Assembly: GCA_010202265.1 (NCBI GenBank)
Contig: CP047918.1
Coordinates: 434,001-498,000, forward strand
DNA from: Candidatus Saccharibacteria bacterium oral taxon 955
GTDB lineage: Bacteria > Patescibacteriota > Saccharimonadia > Saccharimonadales > Saccharimonadaceae
DNA length: 64,000 nt
Reading direction: 5' to 3'
Part shown: positions 1 through 8,149 of the stretch, piece by piece
Position numbering within the stretch: the stretch's first letter is position 1
Layout of the letters: each line of letters begins with the position of its first letter
Made by a program: the position numbers and the translations under genes
Notes under the pieces: generated by a model
Seen by the model: the letters and a program-made list of their open reading frames with translations, nothing else
What the model was told of the DNA's origin: nothing
Databases searched by the model: none

Positions 1-471
1 TTGATCATCGCCGACAGGAATGTATTTTGCGCCATAAAGCAAGATATCGGACGCCATCAGGACTGGATAGTCAAATAGCCCGACACTAATTCTATCGTTT
101 GAGAGCTTTGTGGATTTATCCTTGAACTGTGTCATACGCTCCATCTCACCAAAACCTGTAAAGTTGTTGAGTAGTATCGCCAGCTCACTATGAGCCGGGA
201 CGTAACTCTGGCGATATAGATGGATATTGTCGTTATCAAGTGGTAGACCTGCGGCAACATATACGCGGGCGTTGTTCATGATGCTGTCAAACAGCAGACT
301 GTGGTCAATCGGCGTCGTAAAGCTATGTAAATCAGGGATAAACATGTTTATCTCATATTCATTAGACCGCTTAGTGGCCATGTCTATAGTCGGTAGCATC
401 GCACCGAAGTAGTTGCCTATGTGTAGGTCGTTGTTGGCACGAATGCCTGTGAGGATTACTGGTTTAGTCAT
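1..471 (-). CDS. trpS: Tryptophanyl-tRNA synthetase, 5' part (runs off the left edge)
   Basis: Charges tRNA-Trp in the cytoplasm; class I synthetase. Only the first 157 codons lie in the window; the reading frame is open to base 1. The N-terminus TGIRANNDLHIGNYFGAM is the TrpRS version of the HIGH region (HIGN), and GEMERMTQFKDKS followed by GLFDYPVLMASDILLYGA is characteristic of TrpRS. The KMSKS half is missing because of the window edge. The ATG at 469-471 has AGGAG four bases upstream. An attractive TATAAT lies nine bases upstream of the ATG, so the transcript may carry almost no leader. Function is certain from motifs. Confidence 0.95.
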   Translation of the reverse strand, partial: MTKPVILTGIRANNDLHIGNYFGAMLPTIDMATKRSNEYEINMFIPDLHSFTTPIDHSLLFDSIMNNARVYVAAGLPLDNDNIHLYRQSYVPAHSELAILLNNFTGFGEMERMTQFKDKSTKLSNDRISVGLFDYPVLMASDILLYGAKYIPVGDDQ

Positions 472-480
472 GTTGCTCCT

Positions 481-486
481 ATTATA
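481..486 (-). promoter_or_regulatory. -10 box of trpS
   Basis: TATAAT on the minus strand, nine bases before the trpS ATG. No good -35 is visible. If used, the 5' UTR would be only two or three nucleotides, so the AGGAG would fall outside or at the very start of the mRNA. Confidence 0.4.
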
Positions 487-570
487 TCAGTTTGAGGTTA
501 TAGCTTCTGGGGCTGTTGGGAACGGGTGATTTAGTGGTCTTTTAAAGGTCGAATTGTTCTGGCGGAGCCT

Positions 571-592
571 AAAAAAGACCTGAGCGGTCTTT
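571..592 (-). terminator. Rho-independent terminator after the alpha/beta hydrolase
   Basis: Stem AAAGACC / GGTCTTT with a 5-nt loop, followed on the minus strand by a T run (TTTTTT). It lies about 115 bases downstream of the hydrolase stop. The rest of 472-707 shows nothing else convincing. Confidence 0.65.
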
Positions 593-707
593 ATTTGAAT
601 TCTGTAAAAGATATCAAACACTAACCGCAGACTAAAAGTAGAGTCGCCAGGCTTTGCTTAAGTGTCGATATGTCATACCTCTATTATACTCCAATATTAC
701 GGTTATG

Positions 708-1529
708 TCAATGAGTCGTGGCCTCGTTAACAGCTGATTTGATAGCTTCTATTGATGCACGCTGAACATTTCCGGTTACCTCATGACCACCAATAACCGA
801 CTTCCAGGTGATGCTTGGTTTTTGCTGAACAATATTTTTGATGACATCGTTAATAACCAGAATGTCTAGCTTGCCTGTTATGATTCTCGTGGGGTGCTTG
901 ATGCGTAAAATATCCTTGTAAGATTGTTGATTAAGAATTGCGGTTTCAAGGGAGGCTAGAAATGAGTTTACGTTGACGTTGGAAACCTTAAATCCAGGGT
1001 TGATTAGGTAGTATTTTCCGGCCATGCGTAGGATACGTTCGGTGGCATCTGGATTATCGCGCATGATACCGTACATTTTGCGTAGTATGACTTTTGGGTT
1101 GAAGTCAAATCTCGACGAGTTTGTCCGCGGCGTGTAAATTGGAGGGCTAATCAAGACGAGTGAAGTTAGCATTAGAGGATAACGTCTCGCCAGTTCTATA
1201 CCCACAAGACCGCCCAGGGAATGCCCAACGATAACGGCGTCGCCAAACACCCTGAGTTTGAGGAGGGTTGCCGAGACGCTGGTAGCTTGGAGCTTCGCAC
1301 TATATGTACCCCAGGTTGGTTTTGGGGATTTACCGAAGCCTAGTAGGTCAATGCCTATAACTCGGGCGTCTTTTGGTAGTTTTTTTATATGAGGCACCCA
1401 CATGTCCAGAGAGCTACCAATACCATGGAGCAACACGATGGTGGAGTTGGGTTTTTTTGGAGACTGAAACTCACGCGTATTTAGCGTGTAAGGAATTTTT
1501 AGGTATTTGTGGATGATTTTTTGCCACAT
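708..1529 (-). CDS. Alpha/beta-hydrolase fold protein
   Basis: 273 aa, single alpha/beta hydrolase domain, substrate unknown. Visible elements: oxyanion region HGIGS (35-39), nucleophile elbow GHSLGG (102-107, Ser104), acid Asp222 in GKLD, and catalytic His249 in GGHE. This order and spacing is the classical triad. There is no signal peptide, so it is probably cytoplasmic. The family covers lipases, esterases, haloperoxidase-like and C-C hydrolases, and the sequence does not say which. It lies downstream of the rpsI terminator and has its own terminator, so it appears to be a separate unit. Confidence 0.85.
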   Translation of the reverse strand: MWQKIIHKYLKIPYTLNTREFQSPKKPNSTIVLLHGIGSSLDMWVPHIKKLPKDARVIGIDLLGFGKSPKPTWGTYSAKLQATSVSATLLKLRVFGDAVIVGHSLGGLVGIELARRYPLMLTSLVLISPPIYTPRTNSSRFDFNPKVILRKMYGIMRDNPDATERILRMAGKYYLINPGFKVSNVNVNSFLASLETAILNQQSYKDILRIKHPTRIITGKLDILVINDVIKNIVQQKPSITWKSVIGGHEVTGNVQRASIEAIKSAVNEATTH

Positions 1530-1571
1530 AGACCCTAGTATAGCGGAAAATATTAATCATATCGACCTAAC

Positions 1572-1603
1572 AAAAAAACGCCTCCGAAGTAGAGACGTTT
1601 TTT
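1572..1603 (-). terminator. Terminator at the end of the alpha ribosomal operon
   Basis: Inverted repeat with arms AAAAAACG-c-CTC and GAG-a-CGTTTTTT, one internal mismatch, 7-nt loop, T-rich on the minus strand, 14 bases after the rpsI stop. Confidence 0.7.
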
Positions 1604-1616
1604 GTAAATGTTTTGA

Positions 1617-2015
1617 TTAACGCTTTGAGTATTGTTCGCGTTTGCGGGCGCTACGAAGACCGTACTTCTTGCGTTCTTTCTTGCGTGAGTCTCGGCGTAG
1701 TAGCTCGGCTTTTTTGAGTGAACCGCGAAGATCTGGCGCACCAACGGTGATCGCTTTTGCGATAGCCATCTTGATTGCGTCGACCTGCCCCGCGAGGCCA
1801 CCACCTTTTACAAGAACGCTGACGTCGAACTCTTGCTGTTTGCCGACTAACGCTAGAGGGTCGGTAACCTCAGCGAGTAGCGTTTTGTTACCGTCGAGGT
1901 ACTCTGCTGCTGGCTTGCCGTTAATCGTGATCTGACCTTTGCCTTTTACGAGACGTGCGCGAGCGGTTGCACTCTTGCGACGGCCAAGACCGTAGTCGTA
2001 TTTTGCTTCAGCCAT
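1617..2015 (-). CDS. rpsI: Ribosomal protein uS9
   Basis: 132 aa, normal length. 30S head protein whose C-terminal tail reaches the P-site tRNA. Diagnostic N-terminus YGLGRRKSATARARL and the conserved basic tail KYGLRSARKREQYSKR, ending in the invariant SKR. It lies one base downstream of rplM, the usual rplM-rpsI pair, which here is attached to the end of the rpoA operon. Confidence 0.98.
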   Translation of the reverse strand: MAEAKYDYGLGRRKSATARARLVKGKGQITINGKPAAEYLDGNKTLLAEVTDPLALVGKQQEFDVSVLVKGGGLAGQVDAIKMAIAKAITVGAPDLRGSLKKAELLRRDSRKKERKKYGLRSARKREQYSKR

Positions 2016-2016
2016 A

Positions 2017-2457
2017 TTACTTTACCTCTACTTTCTCTGGCTTTTGCGCCTCGTGGGTATGTTGAGCACCCGGGAATATGCGGAGGCGTGCCATACGCTC
2101 TTTTGCGAGCTTGTTCTTTGGCAGCATGCCCTTTACCGCTGACTCAATGATGCGCTCTGGGTATTTCTCACGAACTTCCTTGAGCTGTGCCTCTTTGAGT
2201 CCACCTGGGAACCCGCTGTGGCGGTAGTAAATCTTATCAGTTTCTTTGGCGCCAGTTACCGGTACCTCTGAAGCGTTGATGACAACAACGTAGTCGCCAC
2301 TATCAACGTGAGGTGTGTAAGTTGGCTTATATTTACCGATAAGATATTTAGCAATCTCTGTTGAGAGACGGCCAAGCGTCGCATCTTTTGCGTCTATTAG
2401 AATCCATCGACGGCTAATATCTGCTGGTTTTTGTGAGAATGTCTTGAATTCAGCCAT
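2017..2457 (-). CDS. rplM: Ribosomal protein uL13
   Basis: 146 aa. Early-binding 50S protein. Recognised from RRWILIDAKDATLGRLST, the central HSGFPGGLKE and GMLPKNKLAKERMARLRIF. Sits two bases after rplQ and directly before rpsI. The C-terminus is slightly extended with a Lys/Glu tail (PEKVEVK), normal for the family. Confidence 0.98.
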   Translation of the reverse strand: MAEFKTFSQKPADISRRWILIDAKDATLGRLSTEIAKYLIGKYKPTYTPHVDSGDYVVVINASEVPVTGAKETDKIYYRHSGFPGGLKEAQLKEVREKYPERIIESAVKGMLPKNKLAKERMARLRIFPGAQHTHEAQKPEKVEVK

Positions 2458-2459
2458 GA

Positions 2460-2861
2460 TTATTTCTTAGCCTCCTCTTTGACTTCTTTTGGCATTGCTT
2501 TGAGTTCGTCAACGAACTCGATAATTGCCATTTGCGCTCCGTCACCAACGCGTAGGCGGGTTCGCTCAACGCGGACGTGACCACTGGTGCGACCACTGAG
2601 TTGAGGAGCGATTTGATCGACAAGCTTGACGGCTGCGATTTGAGTGCTGAGACCAGCAATTACTGCACGTCGATTAGCTAGATCGCCCTTCTTGGCTTTG
2701 GTGATGAGTTTTTCTATATACCGTACGAGCTCTTTGGCCTTTGGAAGAGTAGTTTCAATTCTCTCCTCCATCACGAGACTAGTCGCGAGGCCTTTGATGA
2801 GCGCACGGCGTTGGTCGGTTTCACGACCGAACTTGCGTCCTTTGTATCCGTGTCGGTGCAT
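2460..2861 (-). CDS. rplQ: Ribosomal protein bL17
   Basis: 133 aa. 50S protein near the exit tunnel. N-terminus MHRHGYKGRKFGRETDQRRA and the following EERIETTLPKAKELVRYIEKL are diagnostic. It directly abuts rpoA (stop of rpoA at 2862), implying tight translational coupling, as in other bacterial alpha operons. Confidence 0.98.
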   Translation of the reverse strand: MHRHGYKGRKFGRETDQRRALIKGLATSLVMEERIETTLPKAKELVRYIEKLITKAKKGDLANRRAVIAGLSTQIAAVKLVDQIAPQLSGRTSGHVRVERTRLRVGDGAQMAIIEFVDELKAMPKEVKEEAKK

Positions 2862-3785
2862 CTATAGCTCCAGTTCTGCTAATTTATCTTTAACTTCGTC
2901 GAGAGCCTTACTGCCAAATCCTTTTAGCTCACGTAGGTCTTGCTCTGAAAGTGTGACCAGGTCGTGAACGGTGCGGATTTCGTTGTTGATCAGTGCGTTC
3001 GCAGTGCGAGCGCTCAGACCAAGCTCTTCAATTGGGGTGTTTAGCTCGCTAACCTCTTCCTCGCTAGTAGTACCAAGTGCAGGTGCTGATTCAACAGTAG
3101 TCGATCCAGCAAGTGCCGTGTACTGGTTAACAAGGATTGCTGAGGCCTCTTCAAACGCGTCGCGTGGACTGATTGAATGATCTGTCTCGATAGTTAGCTC
3201 GAGCTTGTCGAGATTGGTTTCTTGGCCAACGCGAGTTGAGTCAACCTTGAAGCGAACGCGAGTTACTGGGCTAAACATTGCGTCGACAGCAATCATGTCG
3301 CTGTGTAGACGATTTTTTGACGATTCTTCGATCGACTGGTAGCCACGACCCGCCTCTACGACGAGATCAATAACAACCGATTTCTTAGGGTCGTCAATGG
3401 TACAGATCACTGCGTCTGGATTCATGACTTCGACGTCAGCGGTGAGCTTAATGTCGCCAGCAGTGACAACACCTGCGCCTTTTTTCTCGAGGCGAAGCTC
3501 AACTGGCTCGTCGGTCTCGACGCGGAAGTTGATACCCTTGAGATTAAGGGTGATGTCGACTACATCTTCCTGGACACCAGGAACTGTCGTGAACTCATGA
3601 GTTGCGCCTTCAATGCGAAATGCAACAACTGCTCCGCCTCTGATGCTAGAAAGTAGTACTCGGCGAAGTGAGTTACCTAGAGTGTTCCCGTAGCCAGCCT
3701 GAAGTGGTTCTACGACAAATGTCGCGCTGTTGCTGTCGTTGTCGACTACTTTAGCGAGAGCTGGATTGTGAATTACTTTAGACAT
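2862..3785 (-). CDS. rpoA: RNA polymerase alpha subunit
   Basis: 307 aa. Assembles RNA polymerase (NTD, about 1-225) and contacts UP elements and activators (CTD, about 245-307). NTD motifs include GYGNTLGNSLRRVLLSS and GRGYQ; the CTD carries the paired helix-hairpin-helix ELGLSARTANALINNEI and LKGFGSKALDEV. Both domains are complete and the length is near the family norm. It follows rpsD after 21 bases and precedes rplQ, the standard order. Confidence 0.98.
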   Translation of the reverse strand: MSKVIHNPALAKVVDNDSNSATFVVEPLQAGYGNTLGNSLRRVLLSSIRGGAVVAFRIEGATHEFTTVPGVQEDVVDITLNLKGINFRVETDEPVELRLEKKGAGVVTAGDIKLTADVEVMNPDAVICTIDDPKKSVVIDLVVEAGRGYQSIEESSKNRLHSDMIAVDAMFSPVTRVRFKVDSTRVGQETNLDKLELTIETDHSISPRDAFEEASAILVNQYTALAGSTTVESAPALGTTSEEEVSELNTPIEELGLSARTANALINNEIRTVHDLVTLSEQDLRELKGFGSKALDEVKDKLAELEL

Positions 3786-3806
3786 TGATATATCTCCTTA
3801 CCCTTT

Positions 3807-4424
3807 TTAGCGTGAGTAGTACTCAACAATTAGCTGCTCATTGATATCTGCTTCAGCTTCTTCTCGCTTTGGCAGCCCAGTTACTTCAATCTTTAGCTTC
3901 TTGATATCGCTCTTGATCCAGCTGAGTGGGCCTTGAGTTGTACTGCCATGAATGTCGTTTATCTGAGAAAAGTAGCCAGACTTTGTGCTTTTTGGTCGGA
4001 CGGTGATAACGTCGCCAACCTTTAGGCGAATTGATGGAATGTCGACACGACGATCGTTTAGCATGAAGTGTCCGTGACTGACGAGCTGACGAGCAGCGCG
4101 ACGGCTAGTGGCAAATCCTGCGCGATAAACAGCGTTGTCGAGTCGAAGTTCTAGGAAGCGGAGAAGGTTTTCGCCTGAAAGCCCCGGTTTCCTGGTTGCT
4201 TCGTCCATCAGTTTTGCAAATTGTTTTTCTAGCAAGCCATACATGCGACGAACCTTTTGCTTCTCGCGAAGCTGAGTTGCGTACATGCTCTGTTTGCCTT
4301 GGCGTCCACCAGCATGCTCACCAGGGATACCGCTCTTTCGAGCCATAATTTTGTGTGCTTTTGGGTGAAGCGCAACGCCTTCTCGGCGGCTCTGCTTCAC
4401 AATTGGGGAAGTATCGCGTGCCAT
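3807..4424 (-). CDS. rpsD: Ribosomal protein uS4
   Basis: 205 aa from the ATG at 4422-4424. This start, giving MARDTSPIVKQSRREG, is chosen because a longer frame up to 4484 would run 56 bases into rpsK and adds residues unlike S4. Primary 16S binder and 30S assembly initiator, with an S4 RNA-binding domain in the middle (LRLDNAVYRAGFATSRRAAR). The N-terminal region has no cysteines, so this is the zinc-free (C-) form, in line with the other cysteine-poor ribosomal and RNAP proteins in this window. Confidence 0.96.
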   Translation of the reverse strand: MARDTSPIVKQSRREGVALHPKAHKIMARKSGIPGEHAGGRQGKQSMYATQLREKQKVRRMYGLLEKQFAKLMDEATRKPGLSGENLLRFLELRLDNAVYRAGFATSRRAARQLVSHGHFMLNDRRVDIPSIRLKVGDVITVRPKSTKSGYFSQINDIHGSTTQGPLSWIKSDIKKLKIEVTGLPKREEAEADINEQLIVEYYSR

Positions 4425-4428
4425 AAAG

Positions 4429-4824
4429 TTATGCCCTTCGTGCCTTTCGTGGACGTACACCGCCGTGTGGAACACCGGTGACATCCTTGATGCTATTTAC
4501 GGTCATGTCAAAGTTGCTGAGTGCGCGGATAGCAGCGTCTCGACCGAGTCCGACACCTTTGACAAATACGTCAACGGTTGATAGACCATAGCCTGTTTTA
4601 GCTGCTTCTGCGGCCTTTTCTGCGGCAACTTGGGCTGCATACGCAGTACCCTTTTTGCTTCCGCGGAAGCCACATGCTCCAGCGCTGCTTGCACTGAGGA
4701 CATTACCTTTTGTGTCGGCGAACGTAACAATCGTGTTGTTGAACGTTGCCTGAATATGCAACTGACCAATTGGGACTGATCGGCGTTGCTTCTTTTTGCT
4801 TGATGCTGATTTAGCGTCTGCCAT
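4429..4824 (-). CDS. rpsK: Ribosomal protein uS11
   Basis: 131 aa. 30S platform protein. Recognised from GQLHIQATFNNTIVTFADT, SSAGACGFRGSKKGT and the C-terminus DVTGVPHGGVRPRKARRA. Lies between rpsM and rpsD in the normal order, four bases upstream of the rpsD start. Confidence 0.98.
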   Translation of the reverse strand: MADAKSASSKKKQRRSVPIGQLHIQATFNNTIVTFADTKGNVLSASSAGACGFRGSKKGTAYAAQVAAEKAAEAAKTGYGLSTVDVFVKGVGLGRDAAIRALSNFDMTVNSIKDVTGVPHGGVRPRKARRA

Positions 4825-4839
4825 ATTTCAAGTCCTTTC

Positions 4840-5226
4840 CTACGTCTTACTTGCTGCCTTAGGTTGTGCTCCACCGACTGCGACTGCCTTACCCTTGCGA
4901 GTTCGTGCGTTCGTTCGGGTACGCTGACCGCGTGTTGGTAGTCCCGCCTTGTGGCGAAGACCACGGTAGGCATTTACATCTTTGAGGCGTTTGATATTGT
5001 TTGCGACCAGGCGTTGCAGATCACCTTCGGTGACATAATCCTTGTCGATAATGTCGCGAAGCTTCTGCTCTTCAGCCTCGGTGAGGTCTTTCACACGAGT
5101 GGTCGGCTCAATCTTTGCCGCCGCAAGGATGCTCTTTGCGTGCTTTGGACCGATGCCGTAGATATACGTCAGCGCGATCTGCACTTGTTTCTCAGATGGG
5201 ATAACTACCCCAGAGATTCGAGCCAT
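4840..5226 (-). CDS. rpsM: Ribosomal protein uS13
   Basis: 128 aa. 30S head protein forming bridges to the 50S. Diagnostic [33 protein letters not shown] and the tail [15 protein letters not shown]. First large gene of the alpha cluster, two bases after rpmJ. Confidence 0.98.
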   Translation of the reverse strand: MARISGVVIPSEKQVQIALTYIYGIGPKHAKSILAAAKIEPTTRVKDLTEAEEQKLRDIIDKDYVTEGDLQRLVANNIKRLKDVNAYRGLRHKAGLPTRGQRTRTNARTRKGKAVAVGGAQPKAASKT

Positions 5227-5228
5227 GC

Positions 5229-5345
5229 TTAACCCTGCCTTTGCTTATTCTTAGGTTTTTTCTTGTTGATGACACGGAGGCGACCTTTGCGTCGGACCAG
5301 TTGATCATCAGGACTGATCTTTTTGACACTCGCACGAACTTTCAT
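5229..5345 (-). CDS. rpmJ: Ribosomal protein bL36, cysteine-free form
   Basis: 38 aa: starts [20 protein letters not shown] and ends in PKNKQRQG. 50S protein. The usual bL36 zinc ligands (Cys-x2-Cys...Cys...His) are replaced (KKISPDDQ instead of KKICxxCK), so no zinc can bind. Gene order infA-rpmJ-rpsM is canonical. AGGAG lies 12-13 bases before the ATG, an unusually long spacing, with a small hairpin immediately upstream. Confidence 0.95.
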   Translation of the reverse strand: MKVRASVKKISPDDQLVRRKGRLRVINKKKPKNKQRQG

Positions 5346-5362
5346 GAGCGTACAAATCTCCT

Positions 5363-5412
5363 ACAGGAAAAACCTGTCTTAATGAGTCTCGAAGTGATAT
5401 CGGGCTTCGAGG
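5363..5412 (-). promoter_or_regulatory. Tandem hairpins in the infA-rpmJ spacer
   Basis: Two inverted repeats in the 75-base spacer: ACAGG/CCTGT with a 5-nt loop (5363-5377) directly beside the rpmJ ribosome-binding AGGAG, and CTCGAAG/CTTCGAG (5388-5411). They could modulate rpmJ translation or mRNA stability. Confidence 0.4.
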
Positions 5413-5420
5413 CTACGTTA

Positions 5421-5645
5421 TTAATCACGTACGCGGAAGACGATTCTGCCCTTTGTGAGGTCGTACGGGGTCAACTCGACTTCTACGGTATCGCCTGGTA
5501 CCAAGCGGATATAGTGCTTGCGCATCTTGCCGCTTATATGAGCGATAATACTCAGGCCGTTCTCCAATTCCACCTTAAATTGAGTATTAGGCAGTGCTTC
5601 CACTACCTTTCCGCGCAATTTAATTACTTCCTTGGAACTCGCCAT
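5421..5645 (-). CDS. infA: Translation initiation factor IF-1
   Basis: 74 aa, a single OB fold. Binds the 30S A site during initiation. Clear IF-1 motifs: [34 protein letters not shown] core ([17 protein letters not shown]) and [10 protein letters not shown]. First gene of the alpha operon, with a promoter about 17 bases upstream. No Shine-Dalgarno precedes the ATG; the 5' UTR is predicted to be about 10 nt. Confidence 0.97.
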   Translation of the reverse strand: MASSKEVIKLRGKVVEALPNTQFKVELENGLSIIAHISGKMRKHYIRLVPGDTVEVELTPYDLTKGRIVFRVRD

Positions 5646-5661
5646 AGATATACAGCTTAGT

Positions 5662-5690
5662 ATTATAGCGAAATTAATGACATAAGTAAA
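5662..5690 (-). promoter_or_regulatory. Promoter of the infA-rpsI operon
   Basis: TTTACT - 17 bp - TATAAT on the minus strand, predicted start about 10 bases before the infA ATG. Confidence 0.6.
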
Positions 5691-5761
5691 TAGTAAAATC
5701 CCCTAAAGTGGGTATATTCCGATAACCCTATGGTACGAAATGTCTAGAGTTTGGTCAAGTA

Positions 5762-5801
5762 AATAACTGACCCGCTAGTTAATCCTGGCGGGTCAGTTAT
5801 T
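5762..5801 (-). terminator. Terminator after secY
   Basis: Perfect 14-bp stem AATAACTGACCCGC / GCGGGTCAGTTATT with a 12-nt loop, 18 bases after the secY stop; the tail is only moderately T-rich. Separates secY from the infA promoter. Confidence 0.75.
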
Positions 5802-5818
5802 GATTCACGGCATAAAAG

Positions 5819-7225
5819 CTATTTGTAGTCGTCGTATGTCACCATTAGGGCGCGTGAGTTGATCTGACGCAAGGTCTCTAGCCCGACGGTCACAACGATT
5901 AGTAGTCCAGTACCGCCGATAGAGATATTCGCGGCGTTAACTCCTAGTTTGGCAAATACGTAGTCGATGACAAATGGCATGACGGCGATGATGCCGAGCG
6001 CGATTGAGCCGAATAGGATCAAGCGATTGACAGTGCGAGATAAGTATTTTTCGGTTTGAATACCTGGGCGGACACCTTCGATAAAGCCACCTTGCTTTTG
6101 GAGATTTTCAGCAATTTCGCTAGAGTTAAAAACTATCCCTGTGTAGAAATAAGTAAAGGCAATAACCAGTAAGAAATAAGCTATTGGATAGACCGCCACT
6201 CCCCAGTCACCGTTCGTGAAACTGGTTGCTGTTGGTGCTTGGAACCATTTAACGAGGTTTGTAGCAAGTGCTTGATCGGCGTTTGGCATCGCTTTCATAA
6301 CCTGGCCGACAAACGCAGGCAGGCTGAGAAAGGCAACCGCAAAGATAACAGGGATAACTCCAGCAGCAATCAGTTTGACCGGCAAGATACTCTTGATACC
6401 ACCATAGCTAGTGTTCCCGCCAACGCGCTTAGCGTAGTTCACTGTGATGATACGTTGGGCTTCGTTTATCTTAACCAGCGTGTATAGGATCGCTAAACCA
6501 AGCGTCAGTATGACTAGTACTACCCAAAAAGCGGTTGGATTAACAGGCAGCTCAAACCAGCCAAAGACATTTAGTTTACCCGCTGAGGTGTCGAGTAGCG
6601 AACTTATCAGTGTGCCGAATGTTTTTGGCAGCTGCGAAACAATACCAGCAAAAATAATTAGCGAGATGCCGTTGCCGACCCCTTGCTCGGTGATTAATTC
6701 GCCAATCCACATCAATAGCACAGAGCCAGCGGTCATTGCTAGCACGGCAACAACCCACTCCATAGGTGATGTTGTAACCGTACCAGCTGTGCTACCAGCG
6801 AGAACTGATTGGCGCAAAATATAGATAAATGCGACTGATTGAATTACGGCAAGTGGGACGCTAATCATACGTGTCCACTGGTTGATTTTGCGACGACCAG
6901 TTTCACCGTCTTTATGCAGTTCCTCGAGTTTTGGGATTGCCTTGGTCAGGAGCTGAGTAATGATGCTAGCGGTAATAAACGGACTCATGCCGACAAGCAC
7001 GATACTGATTTGTGCCAGAGCGCCACCGCTCATTAGATTGAGGAAGCCTCCAAAGTCGCTATTGCCGATGACGCTTTCAATAATCGTTTTAAGCTTAGTT
7101 GGTTCTGCTAGTGGCACTGGAATATGCGCCATGAAGCGAAAAGCAATAAGCAACCCAAGCACGATGCCGAGGCGTTTTTGCATATCACGGTTTTTGAGAG
7201 AGCGGAATACGGTTCGCCAATTCAT
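5819..7225 (-). CDS. secY: Protein translocase subunit SecY
   Basis: 468 aa, ten predicted membrane helices. Pore of the Sec translocon. Seen: FRFMAHIPVP near helix 1, the plug region GGALAQISIVLVGMSPFI, TRMISVPLAVIQS, and the C-terminal QGGFIEGVRPGIQTEKYL loop that docks the ribosome or SecA. Normally secY directly follows rplO; here two ORFans intervene and secY has its own promoter and terminator. No adk or map follows it. Confidence 0.97.
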   Translation of the reverse strand: MNWRTVFRSLKNRDMQKRLGIVLGLLIAFRFMAHIPVPLAEPTKLKTIIESVIGNSDFGGFLNLMSGGALAQISIVLVGMSPFITASIITQLLTKAIPKLEELHKDGETGRRKINQWTRMISVPLAVIQSVAFIYILRQSVLAGSTAGTVTTSPMEWVVAVLAMTAGSVLLMWIGELITEQGVGNGISLIIFAGIVSQLPKTFGTLISSLLDTSAGKLNVFGWFELPVNPTAFWVVLVILTLGLAILYTLVKINEAQRIITVNYAKRVGGNTSYGGIKSILPVKLIAAGVIPVIFAVAFLSLPAFVGQVMKAMPNADQALATNLVKWFQAPTATSFTNGDWGVAVYPIAYFLLVIAFTYFYTGIVFNSSEIAENLQKQGGFIEGVRPGIQTEKYLSRTVNRLILFGSIALGIIAVMPFVIDYVFAKLGVNAANISIGGTGLLIVVTVGLETLRQINSRALMVTYDDYK

Positions 7226-7259
7226 ATCTGTATTGTTTCTTCCCTGTTTAAATCAGTCG

Positions 7260-7284
7260 ATTATAATTCCTCGTTATTATAACA
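7260..7284 (-). promoter_or_regulatory. secY promoter region
   Basis: Extended -10 TGTTATAAT (7276-7284) on the minus strand, with a second TATAAT at 7260-7265. No good -35. Either would give a short secY leader. Confidence 0.5.
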
Positions 7285-7302
7285 TACTTAAGGATATTAA
7301 AT

Positions 7303-7355
7303 ACCCCGCAACCTTTGGGAGAGACGAGACGCCTCAATCGCAAAGATTGCGGGGT
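7303..7355 (-). terminator. Long hairpin after the ORFan pair
   Basis: Arms CCCCGCAACCTTT and AAAGATTGCGGGG, 13 bp with one mismatch and a 25-nt loop, directly after the stop of the 7362 gene. Likely terminator, though the T tract is weak. Confidence 0.55.
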
Positions 7356-7361
7356 TGTTTG

Positions 7362-7619
7362 CTATGCTGCCTGGTTGGTGCTCAGGAGCGGTACGAGCCT
7401 ATACCAAACTCCATCCACCTGAACCTGACGTAGCTCTCCGCGCCGGCTTCTGACGCGTCTAACGATAATCTTTCCGTTATTTTGCAGATTGTCAGGATGA
7501 CATCCCTCGACCGTGTAGGCTTTCCAGTGTATAGTTCCCAGCCTGATATTCAACACTCTTCTGCAGCCGCTCGGGCTACAAACTATTCCGCCATTGTATG
7601 TGGCGTATGCTTTTATCAT
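7362..7619 (-). CDS. Hypothetical protein (85 aa)
   Basis: Not recognised. Basic, 85 aa, no membrane segment or signal peptide. Two cysteines in CSPSGC (14-19) and one in GCHP (39-41), so a metal or disulfide role is possible but unproven. The central KIIVRRVRSRRGELRQVQVDG is strongly basic beta-type sequence. Its ATG overlaps the TGA of the upstream 136-aa gene (ATGA), so the two are translationally coupled. They sit between rplO and secY, where most bacteria have no gene. Confidence 0.6.
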   Translation of the reverse strand: MIKAYATYNGGIVCSPSGCRRVLNIRLGTIHWKAYTVEGCHPDNLQNNGKIIVRRVRSRRGELRQVQVDGVWYRLVPLLSTNQAA

Positions 7620-8026
7620 TTGACTCCCTTACCGTATTCTACCTTGGCCTGCAAGCTGTCAAGCCAGCTTAGCACTAGCTCGATATCGAACCACTCTGGT
7701 TCGAATATGTATGCAGAGATAACCTCTGCGTCCGTGGCGAGCTGGTAGGGGTGAGTCTCTAGAGTACCCGTTTCGTAGTTAATAAGTAGCCTGCTCGGCC
7801 TACCTACATAAAATCTACCAATCGGGAAACGACCTTGCTCTAGGTCATGGCGTTCGCCGCCCGAACCCATATAGTAGCGCCCTGCGTTTTCAAAAAACGC
7901 CAGCCATCGATTTCGCGCCTCTCGCCACTTAGGCAGCTGTTCTACAATCGATAGCCTAACCACTGCAGCTATCCTGCTGATCTCAGGCAAGATCTGCATC
8001 GGATCCTCAAGGTGCTTAGTGCTCAT
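7616..8026 (-). CDS. Hypothetical protein (136 aa)
   Basis: Not recognised. Mostly helical N-terminal half (QILPEISRIAAVVRLSIVEQ, WREARNRWLAFFENA), then a Gly/Arg-rich beta segment (GRFPIGRFYVGRPSRLL) and an acidic, aromatic C-terminus (FEPEWFDIELVLSWLDS). No signal peptide or membrane helix. AAAGG precedes the ATG at suitable spacing and a plausible promoter lies 40 bases further up. First gene of a coupled two-gene unit with the 85-aa ORFan. Confidence 0.65.
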   Translation of the reverse strand: MSTKHLEDPMQILPEISRIAAVVRLSIVEQLPKWREARNRWLAFFENAGRYYMGSGGERHDLEQGRFPIGRFYVGRPSRLLINYETGTLETHPYQLATDAEVISAYIFEPEWFDIELVLSWLDSLQAKVEYGKGVK

Positions 8027-8065
8027 CCTTTAACCTTTCTGTACTAGGGATGAAACTACCATGCA

Positions 8066-8094
8066 AGTATCTCATCTCTCGCACGACTATGCAA
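8066..8094 (-). promoter_or_regulatory. Promoter of the ORFan pair
   Basis: TTGCAT - 17 bp - GATACT on the minus strand. TTGCAT also serves as the -35 of the 18503 gene and of rpsJ, suggesting a common local -35 form. Confidence 0.45.
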
Positions 8095-8103
8095 GCATAA
8101 CTA

Positions 8104-8130
8104 AAAAGCCCCGATGTTTTCGGAGCTTTT
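8104..8130 (-). terminator. Terminator after rplO
   Basis: Arms AAAAGC-c-CCGA / TCGG-a-GCTTTT, one mismatch, followed by a T run on the minus strand, 20 bases after rplO. Confidence 0.7.
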
Positions 8131-8149
8131 ATTTAGTAGACTTGGATAA

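Noticed and set aside
3807..4484. Longer rpsD frame (225 aa)
   Set aside because: It overlaps rpsK by 56 bases; the ATG at 4424 gives the conserved S4 N-terminus.
8066..8094. Third copy of the structured leader before the 136-aa ORFan
   Set aside because: Only CGAGA-type similarity in the promoter; the hairpin arms and the CTTGTGT end are missing.
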